21,446 nt of DNA from NCBI GenBank assembly GCA_026260175.1, contig JAKCWW010007142.1, positions 1,849 to 23,294 of the forward strand. The letters run 5' to 3'. The stretch comes from Reticulitermes lucifugus (taxonomy: Eukaryota > Arthropoda > Insecta > Blattodea > Rhinotermitidae). Below are positions 1 to 9,090 of this stretch, one piece after another. The position numbers and the translations under genes were made by a program. Within the stretch, counting starts at the first letter, position 1. Each line of letters opens with the position of its first letter. Below the pieces are notes generated by a model. The model worked only from the letters and a program-made list of their open reading frames with translations. It had not been told where the DNA came from and searched no databases.

Positions 1-70
1 GAGCCTCGACCTCGTGGAGCCCTAAGGGCCTGTCAAGGCCTGTAATGGGATTGCTTTACCTTTATTTACG
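1..70 (+). repeat. SINE 3' tail, cut by the window edge
   Basis: Reads GGCCTGTAATGGGATTGC followed by TTTACCTTTATTTACG. The GGCCTG...TTTACCTTTA ending is shared with the SINE at 5265-5549 (CATGGCCTGTTCTAGGG, then TTTACCTTTAC), so this is the tail of a related copy whose head lies to the left. Confidence 0.6.
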
Positions 71-296
71 TCACAACCACGCTATGCATTTTGACACTAC
101 GTAATCTTCAGACAGCAGTGCACTTTGATTAGTAATGAACACAGATACAGATCTAAGCTACTCAATTAAAACCATAAAATATAGATTAGAGGCTTTGTGG
201 AGTAACAACTTATACATTAATACAGTTACATAAATCAAAGTGCACTGCATACTAGTTTATTAAGGTTTTTATGTCTGTCAACCTGTTGTGTTGACT

Positions 297-606
297 GCAA
301 CAATGAAGAAATTCATTGCCATCAAACACAACTAGTGTATATAATACACTGTATTGTGGCAACATGTTTTGAACCAATATGGTCATCTTCAGGCCAATAA
401 TATAAGATTCATTAAAAGTATTGTACACAGTTGTGTTAAAAGACATTAATAATTGAGATAATTTAATATAACTGCATACAGTATTTTTTATGAATTTTAT
501 ACTATTGCCCTGAAAATGACCATATTGGGTTGAAACATGTTGCCAGAATAAAGTATATAATATACACTAGCTGTGTTTGACAGTAACCAATTGCTTCATT
601 AATTTG
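297..606. repeat. Foldback (inverted-repeat) element, about 310 bp
   Basis: Two arms, about 297-405 and 500-606, are imperfect inverted copies around a 95-bp spacer. Perfect blocks include 358-369 with 533-544 (12 bp) and 374-386 with 516-528 (13 bp); the CAAACACA segment at 323-330 faces TGTGTTTG at 572-579. The length and symmetry fit a MITE/foldback element or two head-to-head copies of one short repeat. It encodes nothing. The open frames at 252-446 and 577-780 are artefacts of it. Confidence 0.75.
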
Positions 607-1834
607 TTTACATGCCAGGATAACACAGTGGTGTCAGAACCTGTAGTGTGGTTAAGATATAAACAAAGTTGTATTAACACACTAAACATACTGTGTTACT
701 TCAAAATGCAGAACGATTACATTCCATTTAAGGAAGCAAAACTGAACTCACATTCTGCACAAAACAATGTTGTGTTGTAGTAGCATTAGTGTTTATTTGG
801 CAGGATTCACAACTTTCACACTTTTTGGAAGCCCAATGAACATCTGCCTATGCTCATTATGTATGTGTTTTTAATTGGTGACATAAAACTGAGGTTTCAT
901 TCCTACAAGACATATTCTGTATTCACACAGTTCCACCAGTGTCTTCTACCCACTTGTTTCATATAATCTGACACATGTTCTCTGAAAGATGTACATCTGC
1001 AATCATTTTGAAATCAAATTACTAACACATTCTATTGTGTTAGTGCCACCATTATGTTTTAACAATTTAAGAACTATATACAAATATATTAAACTTAAAA
1101 TGATAATTTTTTTAAAAATCATACATATGTATATAAGATAAACTGTACCTAAATAAGAAATATATATAAATCTTCACTAATGCAGAATAGGAGAAAGTTT
1201 TAATCCCTATTCTAACACTCTACCTGTTCACAACTCATTTGCTGACCCTTCAAAATCCTATTATTTAACAAGGCAGTGTTTTTTTTTTTTTGGTGAACAT
1301 GCAAATGTAATCAAAATTGTTCTTGCCTTGCCATGTTCCTCGAGTGTTACGCAGTTCTCACCATATCTGCACACAGCCACATAAGCTCAAGTTACAGTTG
1401 CCAACATAGATTTCCAAGAAATTGGAACATACACAATTTCAACACAGGTTGTAAATGTGATATTCATATGTGAAATCCTAATCATACTAAATATAAAAAA
1501 AAACCAGTACACTAAACAGTATAAGTTATCTATTAATATTCTGTCTACAATTAAATTTTAAATCATACAAAAGTATTCAAACCTACTTTCTTGGACTAAC
1601 ACACATGAAGACTTACATAATACTGTACGTCTCTTGTCAGTTATGTTTATAAACAGTTTTTGCACTTGTGTTATGATGTGTTCTACATCCTTTGGTTTAG
1701 CTCAAAAAAGGCTCTATGGAATGTACATAAATTCAATGCAGTTCTATTAAAAAACAAAACAGAAACAGTAATCTACTACAGTATACAGCATGTTTCAGTG
1801 GGAATTTTCCATACTTTGGGAGACCATTCCTCAG

Positions 1835-1997
1835 GTTAAATTACATCTAACTAACTCCATGGAGCACAGTCCTTCTTGAGAAGCTAACAGGTCGTCAGCT
1901 AGTCAAGAAATTCCCCNNNNTTTATGGAACCCGAATGTTCATTACCGCACTCACAAGAGCCCGCCACCTGTCCCTATCCTGAGTTAAATTACATCTA
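1835..1997 (-). mobile_element. 5'-truncated LINE 3' end with 15-bp target-site duplication
   Basis: The minus strand encodes the last residues of a non-LTR retrotransposon ORF, QDRDRWRALVSAVMNIRVP then stop, followed by a 3' UTR containing AGCTTCTCAAGAAGGACTGT and CTCCATGGAGTTAGTTAG. The identical 15-mer GTTAAATTACATCTA flanks it at 1835-1849 and 1983-1997, so the inserted piece is about 1850-1982: a severely 5'-truncated, target-primed insertion. The 4 N at 1917-1920 lie just past the stop codon. Clade not assigned. Confidence 0.85.
1917..1920. other. Assembly ambiguity (4 N)
   Basis: Four N in the 3' UTR of the truncated LINE copy. By comparison with the related fragment at 15660-15740 little or nothing is likely missing. 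Confidence 0.95.
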
Positions 1998-2268
1998 CAT
2001 AACCAAAAATACCTATATCTGAAGCTCAACGGTGACAGAGATAATGACACAAGAAAAATGTGGTCTTCTTGCAGTTCCAGATACTGTAAGTGTTTAGTGT
2101 GATGTGTTATCCGTACACTGGGCAGGCCCATCCTTGAGCCAATGCCAAAGACATGACACATGTAGTATGTAAAGTACTTGGAACCCTAAGAACAATTTTA
2201 ATGAAACTAGTGTGTTTTTCTTTAATTAATAAATGTCTTTATGTCAATCATATGTTAATTAGATAAGG

Positions 2269-2451
2269 TCTTCACTCTTCTGGGATGTAATGCGGCATAG
2301 ATTGCTAGTTAGTTACCGACATTCTGGGACAACCTTTAAGTCCCATCTTCAAGGGTCAAGCAGTCAGACCCTTGAAAATGGGACCGATAGGTTGTCCTGA
2401 AACATCGGTAACTATCTATCTACACTGTGTAACATCCCAGAAGAGTGAAGA
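2269..2451. repeat. Palindromic MITE-like element with perfect 20-bp terminal inverted repeats
   Basis: TCTTCACTCTTCTGGGATGT at 2269-2288 is exactly inverted at 2432-2451. The arms stay complementary inward through GTTACCGA/TCGGTAAC-type blocks to a central hairpin CAAGGGTC (2350-2357) / GACCCTTG (2367-2374) with a 9-nt loop. No coding capacity. A related half-copy occurs at 20390-20461. Confidence 0.8.
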
Positions 2452-2455
2452 TCTC

Positions 2456-3689
2456 ATTTACACCGCGGCAGAAGCCTGAAATCATAATTAGACGTTAAGT
2501 ACAGGTGCTAATGTTAGAGGAACTACAAATTCCTCCTAGTTTTTAATATGTATTTGGTAATCAATAAATGTATAAGAGCTCCCGTTCTTTAAATCTTCTC
2601 TTGCCATAATCTCCATAACCATTAAGTTACAGCTATAGGTGTTTTTATTTTGATGTAATTTCACCTAAGGAACACTCTCCTGAAGTATGGCAAATTCCCC
2701 CTGTGTATGTGCATGCCTTTGTGTGTAAACTGAACCTGACCTAGGGTTTATGTACAAACCAAGGTTATGCTTTGGGTCTGTGTGTAATCTGAGGTTAGAA
2801 TGGTGTGTATGTATAAAGCAAGGCTATATATTTTTTATTTATCTATAAACCAACCAGTATTAACAAATACAATGTGTTACTCCCACTCCAACACAAACTG
2901 CATCAACTAGGTTCCACATTGCATTAGATTGGCTCATTTTCATCTTCATGTGTTATGTTCCAAACAATGCTTCTAGCCACTTCTACATACCTGCTAAATG
3001 GACTTTTCTGCCACGCATTCTTGCCTGACTGTGTAGTCTGCTAGGAACAGGATGTAGTCTGCTTTTCTACTGTACTGGTGTCTTTTTAACAAGGACTAGA
3101 CTTTGGGTTTGTTTGTTTGTGTGTTGGTGGTTGTCAATGTTGGCAACTGTCAGAAAAGTTACTACATATATCTTTATAGCACATTTCCAACACTGCCTTT
3201 TGTTATACAAGAGATGAATAGCATGGCAAAATTCTGGCAGATATCAACGCTATACTGGCATGTTCACACTTAAAAATTGCTTCTGTAACAAATACAATTG
3301 TTTTTTACAGTGTCTGTGGACAAAGAATTGCAAATGACTCGGTAACTTCCACGACAATAACTATGCTCCTATTATACATCAGTTCATAAAAACCATATAC
3401 ACATACTTTATAAACCATCAGTTTTAATATATTTATATAACTACACAATGCCAATAAAAAGGGAAACTATGTCCAAAGGGTGTTCAAACTGACTATTGGC
3501 CTGGTATTAGGTTGTATGTCTTGTTCTCCTACTGATTACAACAAGAAAATTTCCTTGTTCATTAGAAGATGTGCTCCTTCCAATCATGGAAAGATCACAT
3601 ATCTTAAAAATAGTTTCGTATTTTCTTAATGTTTTAAAATTGCACATTCATAATAGAAAAACGTTGTAATCATATTAACACTTTAAAAA
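2456..3689. other. Non-coding DNA 3' of SAP30
   Basis: Probably SAP30 3' UTR in its upper part. The stretch 2700-2830 is GT-rich with degenerate repeats of GTGTGTAA/GGTTA type; a 19-mer within it, AAACCAAGGTTATGCTTTG (2756-2774), is inverted at 4801-4819. Nothing else recognised. Likewise 607-1834 shows only AT-rich DNA with a T run near 1279-1290. Confidence 0.5.
3423..3428 (-). terminator. Candidate SAP30 poly(A) signal ATTAAA
   Basis: On the minus strand an ATTAAA hexamer lies 262 nt past the stop codon. It is followed by a U/GU-rich stretch (about 3408-3385) that could be the downstream element. A canonical AATAAA occurs only at 2839-2834. Which one is used cannot be told from sequence. 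Confidence 0.35.
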
Positions 3690-3818
3690 CTATGATGTGT
3701 CTGCACTAATGCCATTCTTTTGATCTAGTTTATTGCTATTAGACTTGACCATGTAAATGAAAAATGTTAGAGCTTCCTTTTCAACCACTGGAATTGTTTT
3801 GAAATGCTTCATTAACGT
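3690..3818 (-). CDS. SAP30: SAP30 coding exon 3 (terminal)
   Basis: 42 codons plus TAG at 3692-3690. The acceptor is a polypyrimidine tract ending TTTTCAG at 3825-3819. It reads [16 protein letters not shown] and so on, which is the conserved SAP30 C-terminal helix region, then a short divergent tail ending SADTS. It lies 4,020 bp from exon 2, so a simple open-frame scan misses it; the frame continues exactly across the junction. Confidence 0.92.
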   Translation of the reverse strand, partial: TLMKHFKTIPVVEKEALTFFIYMVKSNSNKLDQKNGISADTS

Positions 3819-6800
3819 CTGAAAAGGAGAAACAAAAGTTAATATATTACATTAATGAAGAAAATAAGAAAAAGAAGGAAAAAAATACCAACATCACGTC
3901 ACAGTAACATCTTTAGAAGTCGTACACAAGTTGGCCAATACGTATGTATAAATAAACTAAAGATCTAGTCCAGAAAAATAACAGAGCCACTTATTTCTAA
4001 CTAGTTGACGCATCCACGCTCCCAATGGGCCGTTGTTACATATAACAATAAACAATATAATTAAAAACTAAAATACAGTAGTGAACCACACACCTCTACT
4101 GCATGACTGTTTCTGTACACTGCTCGCTGTACGTTAAAACTTAGTGTCACCATATTTTAGGTATGTCCTGAAGAGCAATGGATGTACAGTTGTGCACTTC
4201 CAACTGGGGAACTTGCTGCGTGTAACTGTCTAAAAGTCACAATATTGACAATACAGTCCTTGATGATGGCAGATCAGTAATACACCCCACACTCTTGCAC
4301 CACATCTAAGTCAACTAAATATATGCCACGGCTGCAGCAGGACCACATGCACTCTACTACTAACAAAAGCTGACTAGGCACCTGTAGGTTGGGTCAAACA
4401 GCAGCAGTGATAACACAGCGTTCATGTCTGACAGTGAATGTACACATTCCAAGACCACATTTTCCAAAGCTTGTGGACGCAGTTAATCTACCTACCAGTA
4501 CTACAGAAATGGGCACTACTGTACATGCGCCTAGAAACATCGTCTCTTTGTGCACAGAAATAACAAATTACACGACTCCCATATTTATATAATTATAATA
4601 AACATACTTCACATTATAGCAGGAAGAATTCACAGTGCAAATAACAAGCAATGCTATCATGAGTAATGACACTCGTAGTACTTATGATGTACGTAACTGC
4701 TCTAAACATAGGTAATGGTGTCCTGGAAGCACAGGCTATTAGACATGTCACATTTATCAGTGTTGTAAAGTAAAGCCTAAGATGGGTTTACAAACAAATT
4801 CAAAGCATAACCTTGGTTTATATATATACAAACCTTAAGTATGAGAAGCTAAATTCTCAGCATAGTGGTCAACAAATTGAAAACTCAAAGCCTTAGTCCT
4901 ATAAATATTTTTGTTGATCTTCAGTTTGTGTCAGTATAATGAAATGTGAAAACCTTAAGTTTCTGTCACTCAAATGAAAACCTAATGCCTAAACTCAGTG
5001 GTTCTTGGTTTTTTCACAACAGAAAGCCTAACAGGGTGGATAAATGTTTGTGCTACTGTCACATATCTTGGGTACTGTGCCAGTCTTGTATCAGCAGCTC
5101 TAACACAACTTGGCTCCAAAGGCACAAGTCATGAGAAATTCTGATTACAGCAAGGAATATATATATATATATATAGGTGATTACTCAGAAGTATGACTTT
5201 GTAGTGGTTTTGCATGGAAAGTCCAATCGTTAGATGTTTATAACCAGTATGCGATGTATTCCAGATCAGGATAGCACAGTTGGTACGGCAACTCACTACA
5301 GGGTGGACGGTCCTGGGACCAAATCCCTGTGCAGGCGAGATTTTTCGCACCCATCCAGAACGGCCCTGGGGCCCACCCTGCCTCCTGCACAATGGGTGCT
5401 GGGTCTCCTTCCTGGGGGTCAAGCAGCCAGTGCGTGATGTTGACCACTCACTCCCATTGAGCACCAAGGTTAAAGAACAAGTAGAACTAGACCTCTACTC
5501 CGCCTCTGGGTCTTCATGGCCTGTTCTAGGGTGAACTTTACCTTTACGTGATGTATTCCAGTTAAAAATACACTGAGCTGAATTGCAGTCATACCTTGTG
5601 AGGGAAGTCAATCTTATTCTGTAAGATACATTTTTCTTGCATTCTGTGTGGTAAGAGCTACACACAAATTTGACTTTAGACTTTTCATAAACTGAACACC
5701 TAGCAAAGAGCAACCAGCAGAAAATAATAAGAAACTTATGTTTCTTACAGGATGTAGAAGTTTTCTGTGCACATGGGCCCCTACCCACAATGTCAACAAG
5801 AAAGCTCCATGCCTGAGTAACGTTCAGTACTTCCAATATCATTTTACTGACAATATATGCCTTGGAACAACAAGTTACGGTATTATGAGGTGTCAATTAA
5901 TAAAGGCTCGTATGATGTGCGAGATAAATGATGCGTGGCTCCATCAATCTGGACCAGACAGATAAGATATATTTATTGAGCATTATTAGTCAATCATCAA
6001 TCAAACCAGAGACAACTTAGAGACAACAAACAGCACTAATTCATTCAACAACAACTTATGAATTTTGTAAACAGTAATGACTGCCCTAATCACTGCCCCT
6101 TTTACATTCACCAACAGCATTCTACACTAACTAACGCCATGGAGCGCAGTTGAAAAGCAATGGCGATAAAGCACCTCCTTGTTTCAAACCATTCTTCATA
6201 GGAAACTTGCCAGACAAATGTTGGCCTACTGGGACTAATTCAGACACATTTTTATTAGCTCTACTAGTTTTACAGAAATACCACACTCAATGAGAATATT
6301 ATACATAATCTACCTCCTAACTAAAACATAGGATTTTTTGAAGTCTATAAATAACTGATGCAGTGGCTCATTTTATTCCCTTTTTTCTAAAGTATTCGAT
6401 GAACGCAGAATTATGACCAGTGTTGACCTGTTACATTGAAATCCCAACTGATGATCCCTGATTTCCTCTGCATATAGAGTTAACCTTGAAAGGAGGATGT
6501 TAGATAGAATTTTGTATGTAGGTGATAAAAGTGATATGCCTTGATAATTACTGTGATCTGTTTTATCACCCTTCTTATAAATATGTACAATGATTGACTC
6601 CTTCCACTGTTCAGGCAATTCCTCCTTATTCCAAATAGAATTAATAAGCTTAAGAGTCTCAGACTGAATTGTCCTACCTCCTGCTTTAATCAATTCTCCT
6701 GGAAAGAATTCTGCACTTCAAAGGTGAAATCTGACAGTAATCACATGGGTTGGCCAACATAGATGAAAGCATTGTCATTGCAAGGCCATATCAACATCAC

Positions 6801-8300
6801 AATGAAAAATACTTGACTGTAAAATCATAAAATGTACATATTTCCGTTATTAAACTTGCGCCCTTCCGCATGTACTGCATGTTGTGAGAGTTTCTGGTAA
6901 ACTGCCAACTAACTTCCAAATGTGAAAAACCATACGCTGTACATTCCCACCCTGGATGTGGCTTTGACAGGGTGTTCAGCACGCGTGGTATTACCTTCCA
7001 ACTAGGAAGAGTTAACCTTCCCTCAAGATGAGCTGCAGGAAGGAACAACTACATCCTCTGATTTCAGCTAAGTTCCCCATGGTGATCAAGAACCACATAT
7101 GATCCAGCAAAGCAAGCTAAATGATCTAATTCTTGACTTGAATCTTTCAAAGCAGCAAACAGAACTTCCAAGTTCAAGACTGCTGCAGTGGAACTTGCTG
7201 GCTAAAGAAACAAGAATATCCCTATTCAAGAAGAGGCATGACATGTGTTCTGAATGTTTTGAATGTTCTGAATCCGGCCATGATGGGATATTACTGCTGG
7301 TTTTCCTGTAGGGAAGATGAAATTTCCCATAAAAGAAAAAAGTAGCCATAAATAATAGAACTTAGCATTATTTACATAGTTGCTTTCCATATGGTATTTG
7401 AATGAGGGCAAAACATGAACAAAAAGTAATAACATTATTATTATATTATAATTATTATGTTAATAAAATTATTAATTTGTGCATATTCTAGGTTGTTCTC
7501 ACCATTTTTGAAGCATGAAATATATGCTTTGTGCTCTCAAACTCTTTACCCCAACATAACATTTGCTGTAATTACTTTTTATGAATTCACAGCAGATATG
7601 CCATGCATAAACTCAGTACATGCCTCAATATTCTGCTTGACATTTTTGTTGTCAGCAAGCTTTATTTTAGTAAAAAAAACAGATCATTTCATCCATGCTG
7701 TCGGGAAAAAAGTTTAAAACTGACTAGTGTAACCTTTCTAAAACACCATACTGACGTAGATCTGACTAACAGTCAATTTTAAAAAACGAAAATAGGATGC
7801 AAAAAGTGGCAATGTTCTTCATGTACAAAAGTACTTACATCTGCCAGTTGGGCCTTATTCATCCCAGGCCTTGTCGACACTTTGTAATGCCTCTTGTACC
7901 TTCGTAACGTATTCACTTGTAACTGGAAGAGGTCGACTTCTGGTAAATCTGTGTCTGTTTCGTTTGAGTCATCTTCCGAATCCTTCCTCCGTCGTTTTGT
8001 TCGTGCTTTCTGGATTACGTCCTTGTGGTAATCACAGATGTAGATGTGTCTTGCCTAAACAAACAACATTATCAAATTTCTCCAGTGTCACATTACTGAA
8101 AATAATACGTAACTATTAATTACACTTACGGCATGATCAAGATGAAGCTTAAGTCTCCTCTGTGTCACAGTTTTCTGTATTCGTTTACTATATGACGCGT
8201 TGCCTGCAGGGCGAAGACATCGTTCCTCTTCATCTACAAGACAACATATCTGATCTGGAGGTCCTCGTGAATCTTCTTCACCCGTGCTGAAGCCATTCAT
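3690..8300 (-). CDS. SAP30: SAP30, SIN3-HDAC corepressor subunit (complete, 3 coding exons)
   Basis: Join of 8300-8130, 8054-7839 and 3818-3690, 171 codons plus stop; I recall the fly protein and human SAP30L as about 170-185 residues. SAP30 bridges and stabilises the SIN3-histone deacetylase complex in the nucleus, binding DNA and the third PAH domain of SIN3. Seen here: N-terminus [11 protein letters not shown]; a C2CH-type zinc finger using C19/C20, C28, C64 and H67; a basic stretch TKRRRK at 76-81 followed by an acidic run; and a C-terminal SIN3-binding region from about residue 94, including [14 protein letters not shown] and, in exon 3, [19 protein letters not shown]. All junctions are GT-AG and phase 0. 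The start at 8300 is chosen over an in-frame ATG at 8363 because MNGFST is the family N-terminus. Assignment rests on recalled family sequence, not a search. Confidence 0.95.
5157..5176. repeat. TA dinucleotide microsatellite
   Basis: An uninterrupted run of AT/TA repeats, likely polymorphic in length. Confidence 0.9.
5265..5549 (+). mobile_element. tRNA-derived SINE with perfect 12-bp target-site duplication
   Basis: Head with a pol III box A (TAGCACAGTTGG, 5272-5283) and a degenerate box B (GGACCAAATCC, 5316-5326), body containing CCAGAACGGCCCTGGGGCCC and a GCCTCCTGCACAATGGGTGC block, and 3' tail TTTACCTTTAC. GATGTATTCCAG flanks it at 5253-5264 and 5550-5561, proving insertion by target-primed reverse transcription. 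The overlapping open frames here are SINE translations and not genes. Confidence 0.9.
6129..6707 (-). pseudogene. Broken LINE reverse transcriptase, internally deleted
   Basis: The minus strand encodes the finger/palm N-terminal half of a non-LTR reverse transcriptase: [61 protein letters not shown] and [12 protein letters not shown]. After a frameshift near 6373 it continues as LFIDFKKSY (the catalytic-motif A region has lost its second Asp), with in-frame stops, and then [16 protein letters not shown]. At 6149 it jumps straight to the 3'-UTR motif CTCCATGGCGTTAGTTAG, so the motif with the YADD active site and the C-terminal part are deleted. Near-identical ATTCTACACT (6119-6128) and ATTCTGCACT (6708-6717) look like an old TSD. 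Dead copy of the same family as 1850-1982. Confidence 0.9.
7084..7245 (+). pseudogene. Fragment of a dispersed arthropod ORF family
   Basis: The plus frame reads [20 protein letters not shown], then [20 protein letters not shown] and ISLFKKRHD. The pattern LNDL(V/I)xDLNLSKxQxELLxSRL is one I recognise from many repeated insect hypothetical proteins (consensus SRLxGWNLL). Only about 54 residues remain and there is no intact start or continuation, so it is a relic and not a SAP30 intronic gene. Function of the family unknown to me; confidence is limited because the match is from memory. Confidence 0.5.
7248..7274. repeat. Short tandem repeat, TTCTGAATG(TTTTGAATG) unit
   Basis: Three 9-nt units (TTCTGAATG, TTTTGAATG, TTCTGAATC) follow the relic ORF directly. 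Confidence 0.7.
7839..8054 (-). CDS. SAP30: SAP30 coding exon 2
   Basis: 72 codons between acceptor TTTAG and donor GTAAGTAC, reading [11 protein letters not shown] to MNKAQLAD. It completes the zinc finger (C64, H67), then gives the basic KRRRK cluster, an acidic linker and the start of the SIN3-interaction domain ([19 protein letters not shown]). No stop codon interrupts the joined frame. Confidence 0.95.
8130..8300 (-). CDS. SAP30: SAP30 coding exon 1
   Basis: 57 codons from ATG at 8300 to HLDHA, followed by donor GTAAGTG. It carries the first half of the zinc finger (vicinal Cys pair C19-C20, then C28 in EERC) and the conserved [11 protein letters not shown] segment. The finger is split by a short 75-bp intron. 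A pyrimidine-rich tract ending in CAG at 8320-8318, just upstream of the ATG, could be an acceptor for a 5'-UTR intron; this is inference. Confidence 0.95.
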
Positions 8301-8589
8301 ATTTCCGCACACATTAACTGCCAAGAGAACGTCAGTATACTTTACATAAATATGTACTCTCAATAATCACCAGCATGAAATCTTGTATCCCAGTATCCCA
8401 TTGGGCTTTTGTAAGTACCTCATAACCTCACCAAATTTGGTAAAAAATTCAGTTAGTATTTATTCAAACCTGAATTACTACCAAAGGTAAAGAATACTGC
8501 TTCAGTTCACTTCACACACGAAAACTGCTTCATAGCTGTATCTTACACCGAGCTCTCCCGTCCCAATCTACCTCTGCGTGTTACTTCTT

Positions 8590-9000
8590 TCTCGAATAAT
8601 GGCGAAAGTTTTGTTGTTGTCATAGCTCAATACATCGTGTTTGATTGGTTGATTTCAAATGCTTCCTGCATAAACCACGCCCACTAATGAGATCAACAAA
8701 AATGACCAACTTTTAAAATTGTCATACAAATAGTGCTAATATGTCATTACAAGTGGGCTCAAGGAAGTGAGGTACTTATTTTGTGCAGCAGAAACTATCC
8801 AGATGGTGACCAGTGTTCCGTTATTAACAGTAACATCTAATTTTCGTCTGCTGAAGTACATTGACCACATATTTGCCGCTCTGAACATAACTTGCATTGT
8901 CATTGGTTCGAGCCACCGTCTTTTCGTTACATGGAAGCAGTACTTTGATTGGTCTAGTTTTTGCGGTCCATCCGAATTTGACCAATAGTGCACGAGAATA
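8590..9000. promoter_or_regulatory. CCAAT-box cluster, probable (bidirectional) promoter
   Basis: CCAAT/ATTGG boxes occur at 8644-8648, 8902-8906, 8948-8952 and 8982-8986, the last two only about 34 bp apart, plus a CACGCCC (KLF/Sp-type) motif near 8677 and an ATGGCG (YY1/Pho-like) at 8599-8604. The cluster lies 300-700 bp upstream of the SAP30 ATG. NF-Y sites at 60-100 bp upstream of start sites are usual, so a SAP30 start near 8560-8590 and a plus-strand start near 9030-9060 are plausible. Confidence 0.45.
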
Positions 9001-9090
9001 TTTTCCTATGTTACAGTCATGTACCGCATAAGTGGCGTGGGGTCGCGATATTCGTAGCAGCTCTCCTTTAGCCGTTCCAGTCTTGTGAAG
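9000..9090 (+). other. Possible plus-strand non-coding first exon
   Basis: Downstream of the CCAAT cluster the sequence ...GTCTTGTGAAG is followed by a good donor GTAAGAAT at 9091. It could be a 5'-UTR exon of an alternative Dsp1 transcript or an unrelated divergent transcript. Support is only the donor plus position; no reading frame is evident. Confidence 0.2.

Larger units (their letters stand above)
3819..7838 (-). other. SAP30 intron 2
   Basis: 4,020-bp intron. It hosts a SINE (5265-5549), a TA microsatellite (5157-5176), a broken reverse-transcriptase copy (6129-6707), a dispersed-ORF fragment (7084-7245) and an ATT-rich run (7433-7470). The parts 3820-4780 and 5550-6120 show nothing recognisable. 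Confidence 0.85.

Noticed and set aside
1922..2161. 79-codon minus-strand frame ending MNIRVP
   Set aside because: Only its last about 20 codons are real LINE C-terminus; the rest is flanking DNA across the TSD.
5129..5896. Several overlapping open frames on both strands (up to 133 codons)
   Set aside because: They translate the SINE at 5265-5549 and its flanks; no frame has homology I recognise or splice support.
6797..7048. 83-codon minus-strand frame
   Set aside because: No recognisable motif or second copy in the window; treated as intron.
8088..8363. Unspliced 91-codon gene starting at 8363
   Set aside because: Residues before MNGFST and after HLDHA are non-conserved; a GT donor follows HLDHA and the SAP30 frame resumes in the next exon.
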